NCBI RefSeq assembly: GCF_030815405.1
Contig: NZ_JAUSWX010000001.1
Coordinates: 3,286,001-3,350,000 of the forward strand
Direction of reading: 5' to 3'
DNA: 64,000 bases
From: Agromyces albus
GTDB taxonomy: Bacteria; Actinomycetota; Actinomycetes; Actinomycetales; Microbacteriaceae
Position 1 is the stretch's first letter, and each line of letters opens with the position of its first letter. The position numbers and the translations under genes are program-made. Below are positions 31,099 through 39,547 of this stretch, piece after piece. Under the pieces are notes generated by a model that saw nothing but the letters and a program-made list of their open reading frames with translations, did not search any database and was not told where the DNA came from.

Positions 31099-31716
31099 TT
31101 ACGCGGAGGCGAGGAGTGCCGGCGGCCCGCGGTACCGCAGCCCGGGCAGCAGGAGGCGCTCGCGCGGCCGTGCATTCACGGCCGGCGCGGCGCCGCGAGG
31201 AATGACGAGCGGGGCGGGCACGGGCGCGATCCCGCTCGTGAGCTGCACGGCGAAGCGCCGCACCGCGATTGCGAGCGAACGCCACGCGGCCGCCTCGATG
31301 GCCAGCAGGTAGACGATCGTGAGAACGGCGGCGATGGCGTGCCCAACGAGCATCGGCGCATCGGTGTGGGCCGCGTGGGCCGCGTGGGCCGCGTGCGAGG
31401 TGGCCGTGCCCTCGAACACCGTCACGGTCTGGTGGTGGCCCGTGCCGTTCACGACGAGCCGGGCGCCGCCGCCGGCTCCCACCCCGAAGAGCACATGGAA
31501 CGCAGCCTGGCTCGCGACCACGGCGAGCGCGGTGCGCACGGGCGTCGAACGGCGACCGACGAAGGCGACGGATGCCGCGAGCGCCACCATCGCGGCGAGC
31601 GCGAGCCCGACGCCCCCGGGTGCCTCCCGGCCGGCGACGCCGTGCGAGAGTGCCGCGAGGAAGAGGGCGACCGACGCGGTGGCAGCGCCACGCGCGAGCT
31701 GCGTCGCACGGTTCAC
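31099..31716 (-). CDS. Four-helix membrane protein with HAAHAAHAAH loop
   Basis: This is a 205-residue hydrophobic protein with about four or five helices. An extracytoplasmic loop between helices contains TGHHQTVTVFEG and SHAAHAAHAAHTDAP, a His-rich stretch suited to metal binding. No named family is certain; similar small proteins occur beside copC/copD and DUF6153-like genes in actinobacteria. It lies upstream of and in the same direction as the CopC-like gene, with a gap of 130 bp, so a shared role in copper handling is likely but inferred. GTG at 31714-31716 was chosen because the first helix follows at once. Confidence 0.7.
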   Translation of the reverse strand: MNRATQLARGAATASVALFLAALSHGVAGREAPGGVGLALAAMVALAASVAFVGRRSTPVRTALAVVASQAAFHVLFGVGAGGGARLVVNGTGHHQTVTVFEGTATSHAAHAAHAAHTDAPMLVGHAIAAVLTIVYLLAIEAAAWRSLAIAVRRFAVQLTSGIAPVPAPLVIPRGAAPAVNARPRERLLLPGLRYRGPPALLASA

Positions 31717-31789
31717 GTCAGGCCCCCGGAGTGAGTTCGGAAATCGGCTCAACTCTAGCAATCGCGGAATCCGTCCCTGACCGGCCGAC

Positions 31790-31817
31790 TTGACTCCCGG
31801 CGCAACAGGAGTAGTGT
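31790..31817 (+). promoter_or_regulatory. Promoter TTGACT-N16-TAGTGT of the KimA-like gene
   Basis: TTGACT (31790-31795) and TAGTGT (31812-31817) are separated by 16 nt. The -10 ends 8 nt before GTG 31826, which supports that start and a leaderless or nearly leaderless mRNA. Confidence 0.6.
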
Positions 31818-31825
31818 CGTCCGCC

Positions 31826-33934
31826 GTGACAGACGAGGCGGAAGCCCCTCCAGCTGAACTCAAGTCGCCGAAGCATTGGATCATCGGCGACCCGCTGCCG
31901 ACCGAGAAGCTCGAGGGGCAGTTGCTGCCCAAGCACCTGGCCCTGCCGATCTTCGCGAGCGACCCGCTCTCCTCCGTGGCCTACGCGCCGCAGGAGCTGC
32001 TCATGATCCTCATGGTCGGCGGCCTCGCCTTCCTGAGCTTCGCGCCGTGGGTGGCCGTGGCGGTGATCGTGCTGCTCGTGACCGTGGTGGCGTCGTACCG
32101 GCAGCTCATCCGCGCCTATCCGTCGGGTGGCGGCGACTACGAGGTGGCGCACCGCAACCTCGGCGAGAAGGCCGGCCTCGTCGTGGCATCTTCCCTCCTG
32201 GTCGACTACGTCATGACGGTCGTCGTCTCGGTCGCCTCGGGCGTCGACAACATCATCTCGGCGATCCCCGAGCTGAACCCGTTCCGCGTCGAGCTCGCAG
32301 TGCTCTTCGTGATCATCCTCGCGGCCGTGAACCTCCGCGGCGTGAGCGAGTCGAGCCGCGCCTTCGCCATACCGACGTACCTCTTCATCGCCAGCGTCTT
32401 CGTGATGATCGTCGTGGGCCTCACGCGCACCTTCCTCGGCGATGCGCCGATCTCAGAGTCGGCCGGCTTCGTGGTGGAGTCCGAGTCGCTCACGCAAGCC
32501 GGCATCATCCTGCTGCTGCTGCGTTCCTTCGCGAGCGGATGCTCCGCACTCACGGGCGTGGAGGCGATCTCGAACGGCGTGCCGGCGTTCCGGCAGCCGA
32601 AGATCCGGAACGCCCAGACGACCCTCGTGCTCATGGGCGGCATCGCGATCGTGCTCTTCGCCGGGCTCACCGCGCTCGCGCTCATCTCCCAGGTGCACTA
32701 CGCCGAGGATCCGTGCCACCTGATCGGATGGGCCGAGTGCGCCACCGAGCCGCAACGCAGCCTCATCGCACAAGTGGCGTCGGCGACGTTCGGCGACGAC
32801 ACGGTGTTCTTCTACCTCGTCCAGGCGGCGACGGCGCTCGTACTCCTCCTCGCTGCGAACACCGCGTTCAACGGATTCCCCCTGCTCGGCTCGGTGCTCG
32901 CGCAAGACGGGTACGCCCCGAAGTCGCTCTCGACGCGCGGCGACCGCCTGATCTACTCGAACGGCGTGCTCATCCTCGCGCTCGCGGCATCCGTGATCCT
33001 CGTGGTCTTCCAGGCGAACCTCACGGTGCTGATCCAGCTCTACATCATCGGCGTGTTCGTCTCGTTCACCCTCGGCCAGACCGGCATGGTGCGGCACTGG
33101 CTGCGCGAACTGCGATCGCCCCGAAAGCCGAAGTCGCCGAAGTCGCCGCGGTCGTCGAGGGGTGACGCCGACGACCGGAGTGCGCCCATCACGCGCGGCG
33201 CCATCTGGCGCGCACTCGCGATCAACGCGATCGGCGCGGCGATGACCGCGATCGTGCTCATCGTGGTGACGGTCACGAAGTTCACGCACGGCGCCTGGAT
33301 CGTCTTCGTGATGATGCCGATCCTCTTCACGCTCATGCTCGGCGTGCACCGCTACTACCGCGACGTCGAGAAGGAGATCGAGGTCGACCCCACCACGACC
33401 TTCGGCTCGGCCGGCGATCATGCCATCGTGCTCGTGGGCCGCATGCAGAAGCCCACCCTGAAGGCGCTCGACTACGCGATCGCGGCCCGTCATGACTCGC
33501 TCGAGGCGGTGCACGTCTCGCTTTACGAAGAGGAGACGAAGCGACTGAAGAAGGACTGGGTGAAGCAGAACATCCACGTGAAGCTGCGCATCCTGAACTC
33601 GCCGTATCGCGACCTCAGCTACCCGCTCATCCAGTACATCAAGTCGCGCCGCGAGGAACACGGCAGCGAGGTCGTCACGGTCTACATGCCGCAGTACATC
33701 GTGGGGCACTGGTGGGAGTCGCTGTTGCACAACCACAAGGCACGCCGCATTCGCCAGAAGCTCCTGCTCGTGCACGGCGTCACGGTCTCGCTCGTGCCGT
33801 GGCTGCTCGACTCCTCCGACCTCATCTACGGCCGTCGCTCGCGCCCGTTGCCCGGCCAGGACCGCCGCGGCGAGCCGGTTCGTCCGGTGCCCCGGCGCCC
33901 GATCTCCCCGAACGGCCAGAAGCGCGGGCGCTAG
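31826..33934 (+). CDS. APC-superfamily permease, KimA (YdaO)-like potassium importer family
   Basis: This is a 702-residue transporter with about 12 helices and a cytosolic C-terminal domain. LALPIFASDPLSSVAYAPQE in helix 1, YPSGGGDYEVAHRNLGEKAG and SGVDNIISAIPELNPF match the KimA/YdaO branch of APC permeases. The relative in Bacillus is a high-affinity potassium/proton symporter inhibited by c-di-AMP. Here the substrate could be potassium or an amino acid. The C-terminal half (HAIVLVGRMQKPTLKALDYAI read in parts) resembles a USP-like domain as in KimA. Start GTG 31826 rests on the promoter just upstream. Confidence 0.82.
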   Translation: MTDEAEAPPAELKSPKHWIIGDPLPTEKLEGQLLPKHLALPIFASDPLSSVAYAPQELLMILMVGGLAFLSFAPWVAVAVIVLLVTVVASYRQLIRAYPSGGGDYEVAHRNLGEKAGLVVASSLLVDYVMTVVVSVASGVDNIISAIPELNPFRVELAVLFVIILAAVNLRGVSESSRAFAIPTYLFIASVFVMIVVGLTRTFLGDAPISESAGFVVESESLTQAGIILLLLRSFASGCSALTGVEAISNGVPAFRQPKIRNAQTTLVLMGGIAIVLFAGLTALALISQVHYAEDPCHLIGWAECATEPQRSLIAQVASATFGDDTVFFYLVQAATALVLLLAANTAFNGFPLLGSVLAQDGYAPKSLSTRGDRLIYSNGVLILALAASVILVVFQANLTVLIQLYIIGVFVSFTLGQTGMVRHWLRELRSPRKPKSPKSPRSSRGDADDRSAPITRGAIWRALAINAIGAAMTAIVLIVVTVTKFTHGAWIVFVMMPILFTLMLGVHRYYRDVEKEIEVDPTTTFGSAGDHAIVLVGRMQKPTLKALDYAIAARHDSLEAVHVSLYEEETKRLKKDWVKQNIHVKLRILNSPYRDLSYPLIQYIKSRREEHGSEVVTVYMPQYIVGHWWESLLHNHKARRIRQKLLLVHGVTVSLVPWLLDSSDLIYGRRSRPLPGQDRRGEPVRPVPRRPISPNGQKRGR

Positions 33935-33943
33935 GATCGGCCC

Positions 33944-34144
33944 ATGGCAACGGATGCCGCGGTGCGAACGTTCCTCGACGGGGTGACGCATCCCGTGCGG
34001 CGCCGCGACGCCGAGACGCTGCTCGCCCTCATGGAGCGGGCCACCGGTGAGCCGGCCCGCATGTGGGGCTCGTCGATCGTCGGGTTCGGCGCCTACCACT
34101 ACAAGTACGCGAGCGGCCGCGAGGGCGATGGGGCCTCGGACTGA
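33944..34144 (+). pseudogene. Truncated DUF1801-domain gene
   Basis: The 66-codon frame encodes the N-terminal half of a DUF1801 (YdhG/YjbR-like) protein: RRRDAETLLALMERATGEP, then MWGSSIVGFGAYHYKYASGREGD. Family members normally run on from GREGD through a VGFSPRK block to about 130-140 residues. Here it stops three residues after GREGD, and the next gene's stop codon lies 12 bp beyond. The 3' half has evidently been deleted, so the product is probably not functional. Confidence 0.8.
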
Positions 34145-34156
34145 GGCATCCGCTCG

Positions 34157-35332
34157 CTAGATCATCGCCATGATCTGGCGGGCGATCATGCGGCCCGCGC
34201 GGTTCGCGCCGATCGTCGACGCCTGTGGGCCGTAGCCCGCGAGGAAGATGCGCGGATCGTTCCAGGCCGCGCCCTGCCCGACGGTGACGCCGCCGGTCTT
34301 CTCGCGCAGCTTGAGCGGCGAGAGGTGCCGGAGGTCGGGGCGGAAGCCCGTGGCCCAGATGATGACATCGGCTCGTGCCAAGCCGCCCTCGTCGCCGTCC
34401 CAGACCACCCGGTCTGCCTCGATGCGGTCGAACATCGGCCGCGCCACGAGCAGGCCGCGCTCGATGCCCGCGGCGATGCGACGGCTCCTCGGCACTCCCG
34501 TGCCGCTCACGATGCTCGGCAGAGCACGACCAGATCGGGCCGCCTCGTCTTGCCGTGCGACCGCGGCCGATGCGCCCTCGAGATCGAGCTCCTGACGATC
34601 GAGCCAGTCGATCGGGCGGCGGGAGACCCACGTGAGTCCGGCCGCGACGTCCTCGAGTTCGAGCATGAAGCCGATCGCCGAGGTGCCGCCGCCGACCACG
34701 ACGACGTGCTTGTCGCGGAAGTCGGCGGCTTCGGTGTAGTCGGAGGTGTGCACGTGCCGGCCCTGGAAGTCGGCCATGCCCGGGTAGTAGGGCACGAACG
34801 GCGAACCCCACGTGCCGGTCGCGTTCACGAGGAACTGGGTCTGCAGCTCGAATCGCGGCACGGCGGGGGCCGGAGCAGCCTCGAAGGTCTTGCGCCGACG
34901 GCCGAACAGCCCGCGCGCCTTCTGCTCCTCGAGCGGCTGCGGCGTGAGGTCCTCGAAGCTGACGAGGAGGTCGACGCCCTGGTTGGAAACCGACCGTACG
35001 TTCATCGGGCGACGCACGCGCAAGTCGAAGTGCTCCTCGAACCTGCCGTAGTAGTCGGCGACGACCTCTTTCGCGGGAAGGTTCCGGTCGGCGGTGTCGA
35101 AGCTCAAGCCGATCTCGGCCATTCCGGGCAGGTCGTTGACCCGATGGGCGGTGCCGAGCCGCAGCGACGACCAGCGATGCTGCCACGCGCCGCCCGCTCC
35201 GGGTGCCCGATCGAGCATCACGAAGTCCTGCTCGGCGACGAGTTCGAAGCGGCGCAGATAGTAGGCGACCGACAGGCCGGCCTGCCCGGCGCCGATCACC
35301 ACGACCTTCACGCGCTCGGGACTCTGCATCAC
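34157..35332 (-). CDS. Flavin-containing monooxygenase-like NAD(P)/FAD oxidoreductase
   Basis: This is a 391-residue flavoprotein with two Rossmann folds: FAD loop VVVIGAGQAGLSVAYYLRR (residues about 10-28) and NADPH loop VVVVGGGTSAIGFMLEL in the middle. LVNATGTWGSPFVPYYPG and the end ATGFRPDLRHLSPL are typical of the CzcO/YpvA-like group of putative monooxygenases. The classical FMO fingerprint FxGxxxHxxxY appears modified as FQGRHVHTSDY. The substrate is unknown. Start MMQSPERVKV at 35330-35332. It is convergent with the truncated DUF1801 gene. Confidence 0.85.
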   Translation of the reverse strand: MMQSPERVKVVVIGAGQAGLSVAYYLRRFELVAEQDFVMLDRAPGAGGAWQHRWSSLRLGTAHRVNDLPGMAEIGLSFDTADRNLPAKEVVADYYGRFEEHFDLRVRRPMNVRSVSNQGVDLLVSFEDLTPQPLEEQKARGLFGRRRKTFEAAPAPAVPRFELQTQFLVNATGTWGSPFVPYYPGMADFQGRHVHTSDYTEAADFRDKHVVVVGGGTSAIGFMLELEDVAAGLTWVSRRPIDWLDRQELDLEGASAAVARQDEAARSGRALPSIVSGTGVPRSRRIAAGIERGLLVARPMFDRIEADRVVWDGDEGGLARADVIIWATGFRPDLRHLSPLKLREKTGGVTVGQGAAWNDPRIFLAGYGPQASTIGANRAGRMIARQIMAMI

Positions 35333-35556
35333 CTGACAATCTCAACACGGGTTGCTGTATACGCGCAGTACGCACGTCGGCCCGACCTGCGCCGGATCGC
35401 GCGTCAGGGCCTGCGGAGAGCGTACGCCATGGCTTGTGGGGGGCACCGCTTGGGGTCGGATGGCGGTGCTAAACTGACCACAGGATTATTCATTATCAGA
35501 TGCGCGCCGGGTGAAGAAACCATCCCACCCGGCCTGAAGTCGTAAGGGGGTCACGC

Positions 35557-35757
35557 ATGGGGCGCGGCCGTCAGAAAGCCAAGCACACCAAGGTCGCTCG
35601 GGAGCTGAAGTACTTCAGCCCCAACACCGACTACAACGCGCTTGAGCGAGAGCTCACCGGCTCAGTACATGACGAATACGAGGAAGAAGTCGCGAAGTGG
35701 TCGGATTACACCGACGACGGCGACACCTTCCTCGCTGGCGACGAACGGCGCGCGTAG
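35557..35757 (+). CDS. DUF3073 domain protein
   Basis: This is a 66-residue basic-to-acidic small protein: MGRGRQKAKHTKVARELKYF, then SPNTDYNALERELTG, exactly the actinobacterial DUF3073 family, followed by an Asp/Glu-rich tail (YTDDGDTFLAGDE). Function is unknown although it is nearly universal in the phylum and often next to purM/purF, as here. AAGGGGG precedes the ATG. A TAAACT hexamer at 35470-35475 is a possible -10, leaving an 80-nt leader. Confidence 0.92.
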   Translation: MGRGRQKAKHTKVARELKYFSPNTDYNALERELTGSVHDEYEEEVAKWSDYTDDGDTFLAGDERRA

Positions 35758-35798
35758 CCCCTCGCCGCCGATCGGCCCCGGCATCCCTCCCCGCTGTG

Positions 35799-35853
35799 GT
35801 GCTCATGACAGCGTGGCGCTCATGACGGCGCGCGCTCATGACGGCGCGCGCTC
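35799..35853 (+). repeat. Three short tandem repeats of GCTCATGACGGCGCGC type
   Basis: Two exact 16-bp copies (35817-35832 and 35833-35848) follow a diverged one (GCTCATGACAGCGTG at 35801). They lie between DUF3073 and the end of the LLM gene. Each unit contains the palindrome TCATGA. Function unknown; simple slippage is possible. Confidence 0.6.
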
Positions 35854-35869
35854 TGCGTCGACGTCGCGA

Positions 35870-36628
35870 TCATCTGGCCCCCACCCGCCAGCCTGCCGCA
35901 TCCTCGACGAAGCGCTCGAGCTCGCTGAGCGAGCCGGTCGCGGTCACGGCGCGAAGCACGATCTCGTCGACGACGTCGAAGGCGCCCAGGTCTGAACGGC
36001 CGTCCATCGTCGCGTCGATCGCGCTGATGCCGAGCCGTTCGAAGTTGGCCGCGTACGACGGCACCGACGCATAACGGTCGGCCTCGCGCTTCAGCGCCGA
36101 GCGCGCGCCCTCATCGGTGATCGTGCGCACGTAGAGCACGCTGCGCACCGGGCGGTCGCCGGCCGCGGCACGGAGCTCCGAGTGCGCTCGGGCGGCGGCG
36201 TCAGGAGTGAGCCAGTTGAGCAGCACGCCATCGGCGCGCTCGGCGGCGAGTCGACGCATCCGCGGGCCGAGCGCGCCGACGACGATCGCCCCCTCGGTCG
36301 TTCGCCGGAGGGTCGCGATGCCGCGTTCGACGAGGCCGAGCGGATGCTGCGCAGCACCCGACCCGATGCCGAACGTCGTGTGCTCCGCTGGGAGGCCGCC
36401 GAGGTCGAGGCCCTCGGCCGGTCGCCGATCGAGCGGGATCACCCCGGTCGCGAGGCGCAGGGTGGCGGTGACGGATGCCGCGACGCGCAGGCCCGCGAGC
36501 GAATCGCCATTCGGCACGTCGTTGAGCCAGAGGCCCGAGAAGCCGAGCCGTTCGATGCGCGGGGCGAGGGCGCGGATGGCGCGGGCATCGGTCGCTCCCG
36601 AGAGCCCGATGGAGAGCGCCGCGCGCAT
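35870..36628 (-). CDS. LLM-class (luciferase-like, F420/FMN-dependent) oxidoreductase
   Basis: This is a 252-residue TIM-barrel protein of the bacterial luciferase-like superfamily. The order LGFSGLWLNDVPN, then TATLRLATGVIPLDRR, a GGLPAEHTTFGIGSGA block and RMRRLAAERADGVLLNW is typical of F420-dependent members in actinobacteria. It is shorter than the usual 300-350 residues, mainly lacking an insertion loop, as in mycothiol- or F420-type small LLM proteins. Reaction unknown. It starts 4 nt after the purM stop and may be co-transcribed with it. Confidence 0.8.
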   Translation of the reverse strand: MRAALSIGLSGATDARAIRALAPRIERLGFSGLWLNDVPNGDSLAGLRVAASVTATLRLATGVIPLDRRPAEGLDLGGLPAEHTTFGIGSGAAQHPLGLVERGIATLRRTTEGAIVVGALGPRMRRLAAERADGVLLNWLTPDAAARAHSELRAAAGDRPVRSVLYVRTITDEGARSALKREADRYASVPSYAANFERLGISAIDATMDGRSDLGAFDVVDEIVLRAVTATGSLSELERFVEDAAGWRVGAR

Positions 36629-36632
36629 TCGA

Positions 36633-37739
36633 TCAGTCGGCGTAGGACCCGACGAGCCGAACCGCTCCGCCGTCGACGCCCTTCGCCCCCTGTTCGAAGC
36701 CCGCGAGGTCGCGATCGCCGATCGAGACGGTGCCGACCTGCCAGGACGGCAGCCCGAGTGCGCCGAGCTCGGCGATCACGTCGGCTGTGGCATCCCTCGC
36801 CACGACCGCGAAGAAGCCGATGCCGAGGTTCCACGTGCCCTCGGCGCTCTCGAGCGACGTGCCGGCGAGGTCGCTGAGCACCCGGAACACCGGAGCCGGC
36901 GACCACGTCGACCGGTCGAGCTCGACCCACGAGCCGCGCGGCAGCACGCGCGCGAGGTTCGCGGCGATGCCGCCGCCCGTCACGTGCGAGAGGGAGTGCA
37001 CGGCCGTGCCGAGCCGCCCGTGCCCGAGCAGGCGCACGAGCGGGCGCGTGTAGAGCCGGGTGGGTTCGAGGAGCGCTTCACCCCACGTGGTGCCGAGGTC
37101 TGCCGCGGTGTCGGCGAAGTCGATGCCGCCCTGCTGGAGGATGCGTCGCACGAGCGAGAACCCGTTGGAGTGCAAGCCGCTCGAGGCGATCGCGATGACC
37201 GTGTCGCCCGCGGCCACCCGCTTGGCGCCGAGGAGCCGGTCGGCCTCGACGACGCCGACCGCCGCGCCGGCGACGTCGTAGTCGTCGACGCCCATGAGGC
37301 CGGGGTGCTCGGCGGTCTCCCCGCCGACGAGCGCGGTGCCGGTGTCGGCGCACGCCCGCGCGATGCCGGCGACGATCGTGGCGATGCGCTCGGGCACCAC
37401 CTTGCCGCACGCGATGTAGTCGGTCATGAAGAGCGGCTTCGCGCCCACGACCACGATGTCGTCGACGACCATGCCAACGAGGTCTTGGCCGATCGTGTCG
37501 TGCTTGTCGATCGCCTGGGCGATCGCGATCTTCGTGCCGACGCCGTCGGTGGAGGTCGCGAGCAGCGGACGCGCGTAGTCCTTGAGGAACGAGACGTCGA
37601 ACAGGCCGGCGAAACCGCCGACGCCGCCGAGCACGTTCGGGCCGTGCGTCTTGGCCACCGCCTCCTTCATGAGCTCGACGGCGAGGTCGCCTGCATGGGT
37701 GTCGACTCCGGCAGCGGCGTAGGACGAGTTCGAGGTCAC
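36633..37739 (-). CDS. purM: Phosphoribosylformylglycinamidine cyclo-ligase PurM
   Basis: This enzyme makes aminoimidazole ribonucleotide (AIR) from FGAM with ATP, step five of purine synthesis. It has 368 residues. Signature stretches are SYAAAGVDTHAGDLAVELMK, STDGVGTKIAIAQ, GQDLVGMVVDDIVVVGAKPL, GGETAEHPG and the end GIGFFAVV. The DUF3073 gene lies just beyond the neighbouring LLM gene. Other purine genes (purF, purD, purC, purSQ) lie downstream on the plus strand as separate units. Confidence 0.96.
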   Translation of the reverse strand: MTSNSSYAAAGVDTHAGDLAVELMKEAVAKTHGPNVLGGVGGFAGLFDVSFLKDYARPLLATSTDGVGTKIAIAQAIDKHDTIGQDLVGMVVDDIVVVGAKPLFMTDYIACGKVVPERIATIVAGIARACADTGTALVGGETAEHPGLMGVDDYDVAGAAVGVVEADRLLGAKRVAAGDTVIAIASSGLHSNGFSLVRRILQQGGIDFADTAADLGTTWGEALLEPTRLYTRPLVRLLGHGRLGTAVHSLSHVTGGGIAANLARVLPRGSWVELDRSTWSPAPVFRVLSDLAGTSLESAEGTWNLGIGFFAVVARDATADVIAELGALGLPSWQVGTVSIGDRDLAGFEQGAKGVDGGAVRLVGSYAD

Positions 37740-37796
37740 CTGTCAAGCGTACCCGGGCACCGCGCGTCGCCCGGGTCAGCGGGGCATGCGCAGGAC

Positions 37797-37808
37797 TAAA
37801 CTTGAGTC
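37797..37808 (+). promoter_or_regulatory. Leaderless -10 box TAAACT
   Basis: TAAACT (37797-37802) followed by 6 nt and the ATG of the next gene; no ribosome-binding site is present. Confidence 0.5.
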
Positions 37809-38420
37809 ATGCAGGCGGGTGGCACGCCGTCGTGGGTGATTCGCGAGAACGCGAGTCGCTCGGTTCTTCTTGCGCTCTATCTTCGCGAGGTGCTCGCGAT
37901 CGCGTCTCCCGTCGAGTTGCCGCGGCTCCGCGACGTCGGCGCGGTGGGCACCCGACTCGAGGTCGACCAGCAGGATCTGCTCGAGCGGCAGTGGCGGGCC
38001 TGGTGGGCGATGACCGTCGAGCCCGAGGCGCATCCGTCGATCGTCCCCCTCGAACTCGTCGACGCCTACGGCACCGATGTCGCACTGCCCGTCTCGGGCG
38101 CCGAGGTGCTCGCCCAGGCCATCGTGCCGCATGCCGAGGCGGCGCGCGCGTGGGCTGAATGGGCGCACCAGGGCTATCGCACGGCGTCGGCAGCGCGACG
38201 CGGCGACTCCTACCGGGCCTATGCGGGCACGATCGCCGAGCACGAGCGCGAGGTCGGCCGGCGCGCGCATTCCTTCGAGCTGAACGTCGAGGTGATCCCG
38301 TTCACGACCACGGGCGTGTGGTGGATCGGCGCGATGACGGTAGCCGTCACCGATGCCCTGCGGTCGGATGCCTCGGCGTTCGACGACGCGATCCACCCGA
38401 TCATCGCCGAACTCGCGTGA
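37809..38420 (+). CDS. Conserved hypothetical protein (203 residues)
   Basis: I recognise no named domain. The protein is soluble, with no signal or membrane segment, Ala/Glu-rich and mostly helical, with a conserved-looking hydrophobic end FELNVEVIPFTTTGVWWIG. Codon use is normal for the window and the start is backed by a -10 box 6 nt upstream, so it is a real gene. It overlaps no other gene and is followed 13 nt later by the thioesterase; both may be linked to purM by position only. Confidence 0.75.
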   Translation: MQAGGTPSWVIRENASRSVLLALYLREVLAIASPVELPRLRDVGAVGTRLEVDQQDLLERQWRAWWAMTVEPEAHPSIVPLELVDAYGTDVALPVSGAEVLAQAIVPHAEAARAWAEWAHQGYRTASAARRGDSYRAYAGTIAEHEREVGRRAHSFELNVEVIPFTTTGVWWIGAMTVAVTDALRSDASAFDDAIHPIIAELA

Positions 38421-38433
38421 CAGACTCGCAGGC

Positions 38434-38868
38434 ATGAGCATCTGGTTCGGAGAGCCGTCGATCGAGTGGGCGAACTCTCGCGGCGAGCATGCGCTCATCC
38501 GCGCGCTCGGCATCGAGATGACCGAGCTCGGCGACGACGTGCTGCGCGGGCGGATGCCGGTCGACCACCGCACCCGGCAGCCCGGTGGGGTGCTGCACGG
38601 CGGGGCATCCGTCGCCTTCGCCGAGACGCTCGCGAGCTGGGGCTCGAGCTTCACCGTCGACCCCGCGCTGAACTACTGCGTCGGCATGGAGATCAACGCG
38701 AACCACATCCGGCCGGTGGCCGAGGGCTGGGTCTACGGCGAGGCGCGCCCGATCGCCCGCGGCCGCACGACGCAGGTGTGGGAGATCAGGATCACGGATG
38801 CTGCGGGCAAGCTCGTGTGCATCTCGCGGTGCACGCTCGCGGTGCTCTCGACGCCGTCGCAGTACTGA
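38434..38868 (+). CDS. Hotdog-fold thioesterase, PaaI/MenI-like
   Basis: This is a 144-residue acyl-CoA thioesterase. The catalytic stretch PGGVLHGGASVAFAETLAS carries the HGG motif and the general-base Glu of PaaI/YdiI-type hotdog enzymes, and NANHIRPVAEGWVYGEARPI completes the central strands. Relatives hydrolyse DHNA-CoA (menaquinone synthesis) or phenylacetyl-CoA intermediates; the substrate here is undecided. The ATG at 38434 follows the previous stop by 13 nt. Confidence 0.9.
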   Translation: MSIWFGEPSIEWANSRGEHALIRALGIEMTELGDDVLRGRMPVDHRTRQPGGVLHGGASVAFAETLASWGSSFTVDPALNYCVGMEINANHIRPVAEGWVYGEARPIARGRTTQVWEIRITDAAGKLVCISRCTLAVLSTPSQY

Positions 38869-38884
38869 GGCGGGATCGAACCGC

Positions 38885-39472
38885 TCAGCCTGCGGATGAC
38901 GCGGTGAGCAACGAGATCACCGTGGTGGCCACGACGCGGTCGGCGTCGGCCTCGGCGAGCCGCCCCTCGCGCAGCTCGCCGGCGGCGGAATGCAGCAGGG
39001 CGTGGAAGCACGTGGTGAGCCAGCCGGAGTCGAGGTCGCGGCGCACGACGCCCTCGCGCTGGCCGCGCTCGATGAGCGCCTGCACTCGCGCCATCGGCTC
39101 GGTGTGGTGGGCGAGGATGCGCTCGTTGGAGAGCGCCTCCTCGGCGACGCCGAGCAAGCGGTGGAACGAGTCGACGATGCGCCACGATCGGTGCACGAGC
39201 CGCTCGAGCGCGGCGATCGGGTCGCCGGTGAGGTCGACCGTGGCGAGTTCGGCCTTGGAACGGTCGATCGTGCGGATGAGCACCGCTTCGAGCAGCTCCT
39301 CGCGAGAGGCGAAGTGCCCGTAGACGGTGACCCGGCCCACGCCGGCCGCCTTCGCGATGTCGGACATGCTCGCGCGCGGATCGACCGTGAGGCGTTCGAG
39401 GGCGGCATCGAGGATCGCGTCGCGATTGCGGAGCGCATCGCTGCGCTGGGAGCGGGGTGCTGTCTCGGTCAC
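38885..39472 (-). CDS. TetR-family regulator of the adjacent MFS pump
   Basis: This is a 195-residue repressor starting at a GTG. The DNA-binding block reads ILDAALERLTVDPRASMSDI and KAAGVGRVTVYGHFASREEL. It is divergent from the MFS exporter, and the intervening 75 bp contain a 54-bp dyad-symmetric element, the obvious operator. The ligand domain is not recognisable beyond TetR; ligand unknown. Confidence 0.9.
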   Translation of the reverse strand: MTETAPRSQRSDALRNRDAILDAALERLTVDPRASMSDIAKAAGVGRVTVYGHFASREELLEAVLIRTIDRSKAELATVDLTGDPIAALERLVHRSWRIVDSFHRLLGVAEEALSNERILAHHTEPMARVQALIERGQREGVVRRDLDSGWLTTCFHALLHSAAGELREGRLAEADADRVVATTVISLLTASSAG

Positions 39473-39482
39473 ACCTTGACTC

Positions 39483-39536
39483 TATCTCAAACATAGGTGT
39501 ATGAATTAACGAACTCATACAACACTGTTCGAGATA
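39483..39536. promoter_or_regulatory. 54-bp nested palindrome between TetR and MFS genes
   Basis: Outer arms TATCTCAAACA (39483-39493) and TGTTCGAGATA (39526-39536) pair with one mismatch. Inner arms TGTATGA (39498-39504) and TCATACA (39515-39521) pair perfectly. Both share the same centre (39509/39510). AT-rich inside a GC-rich region, this is very likely the TetR operator covering both divergent promoters, possibly binding two dimers. Confidence 0.85.
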
Positions 39537-39547
39537 AGGAACTGCTC

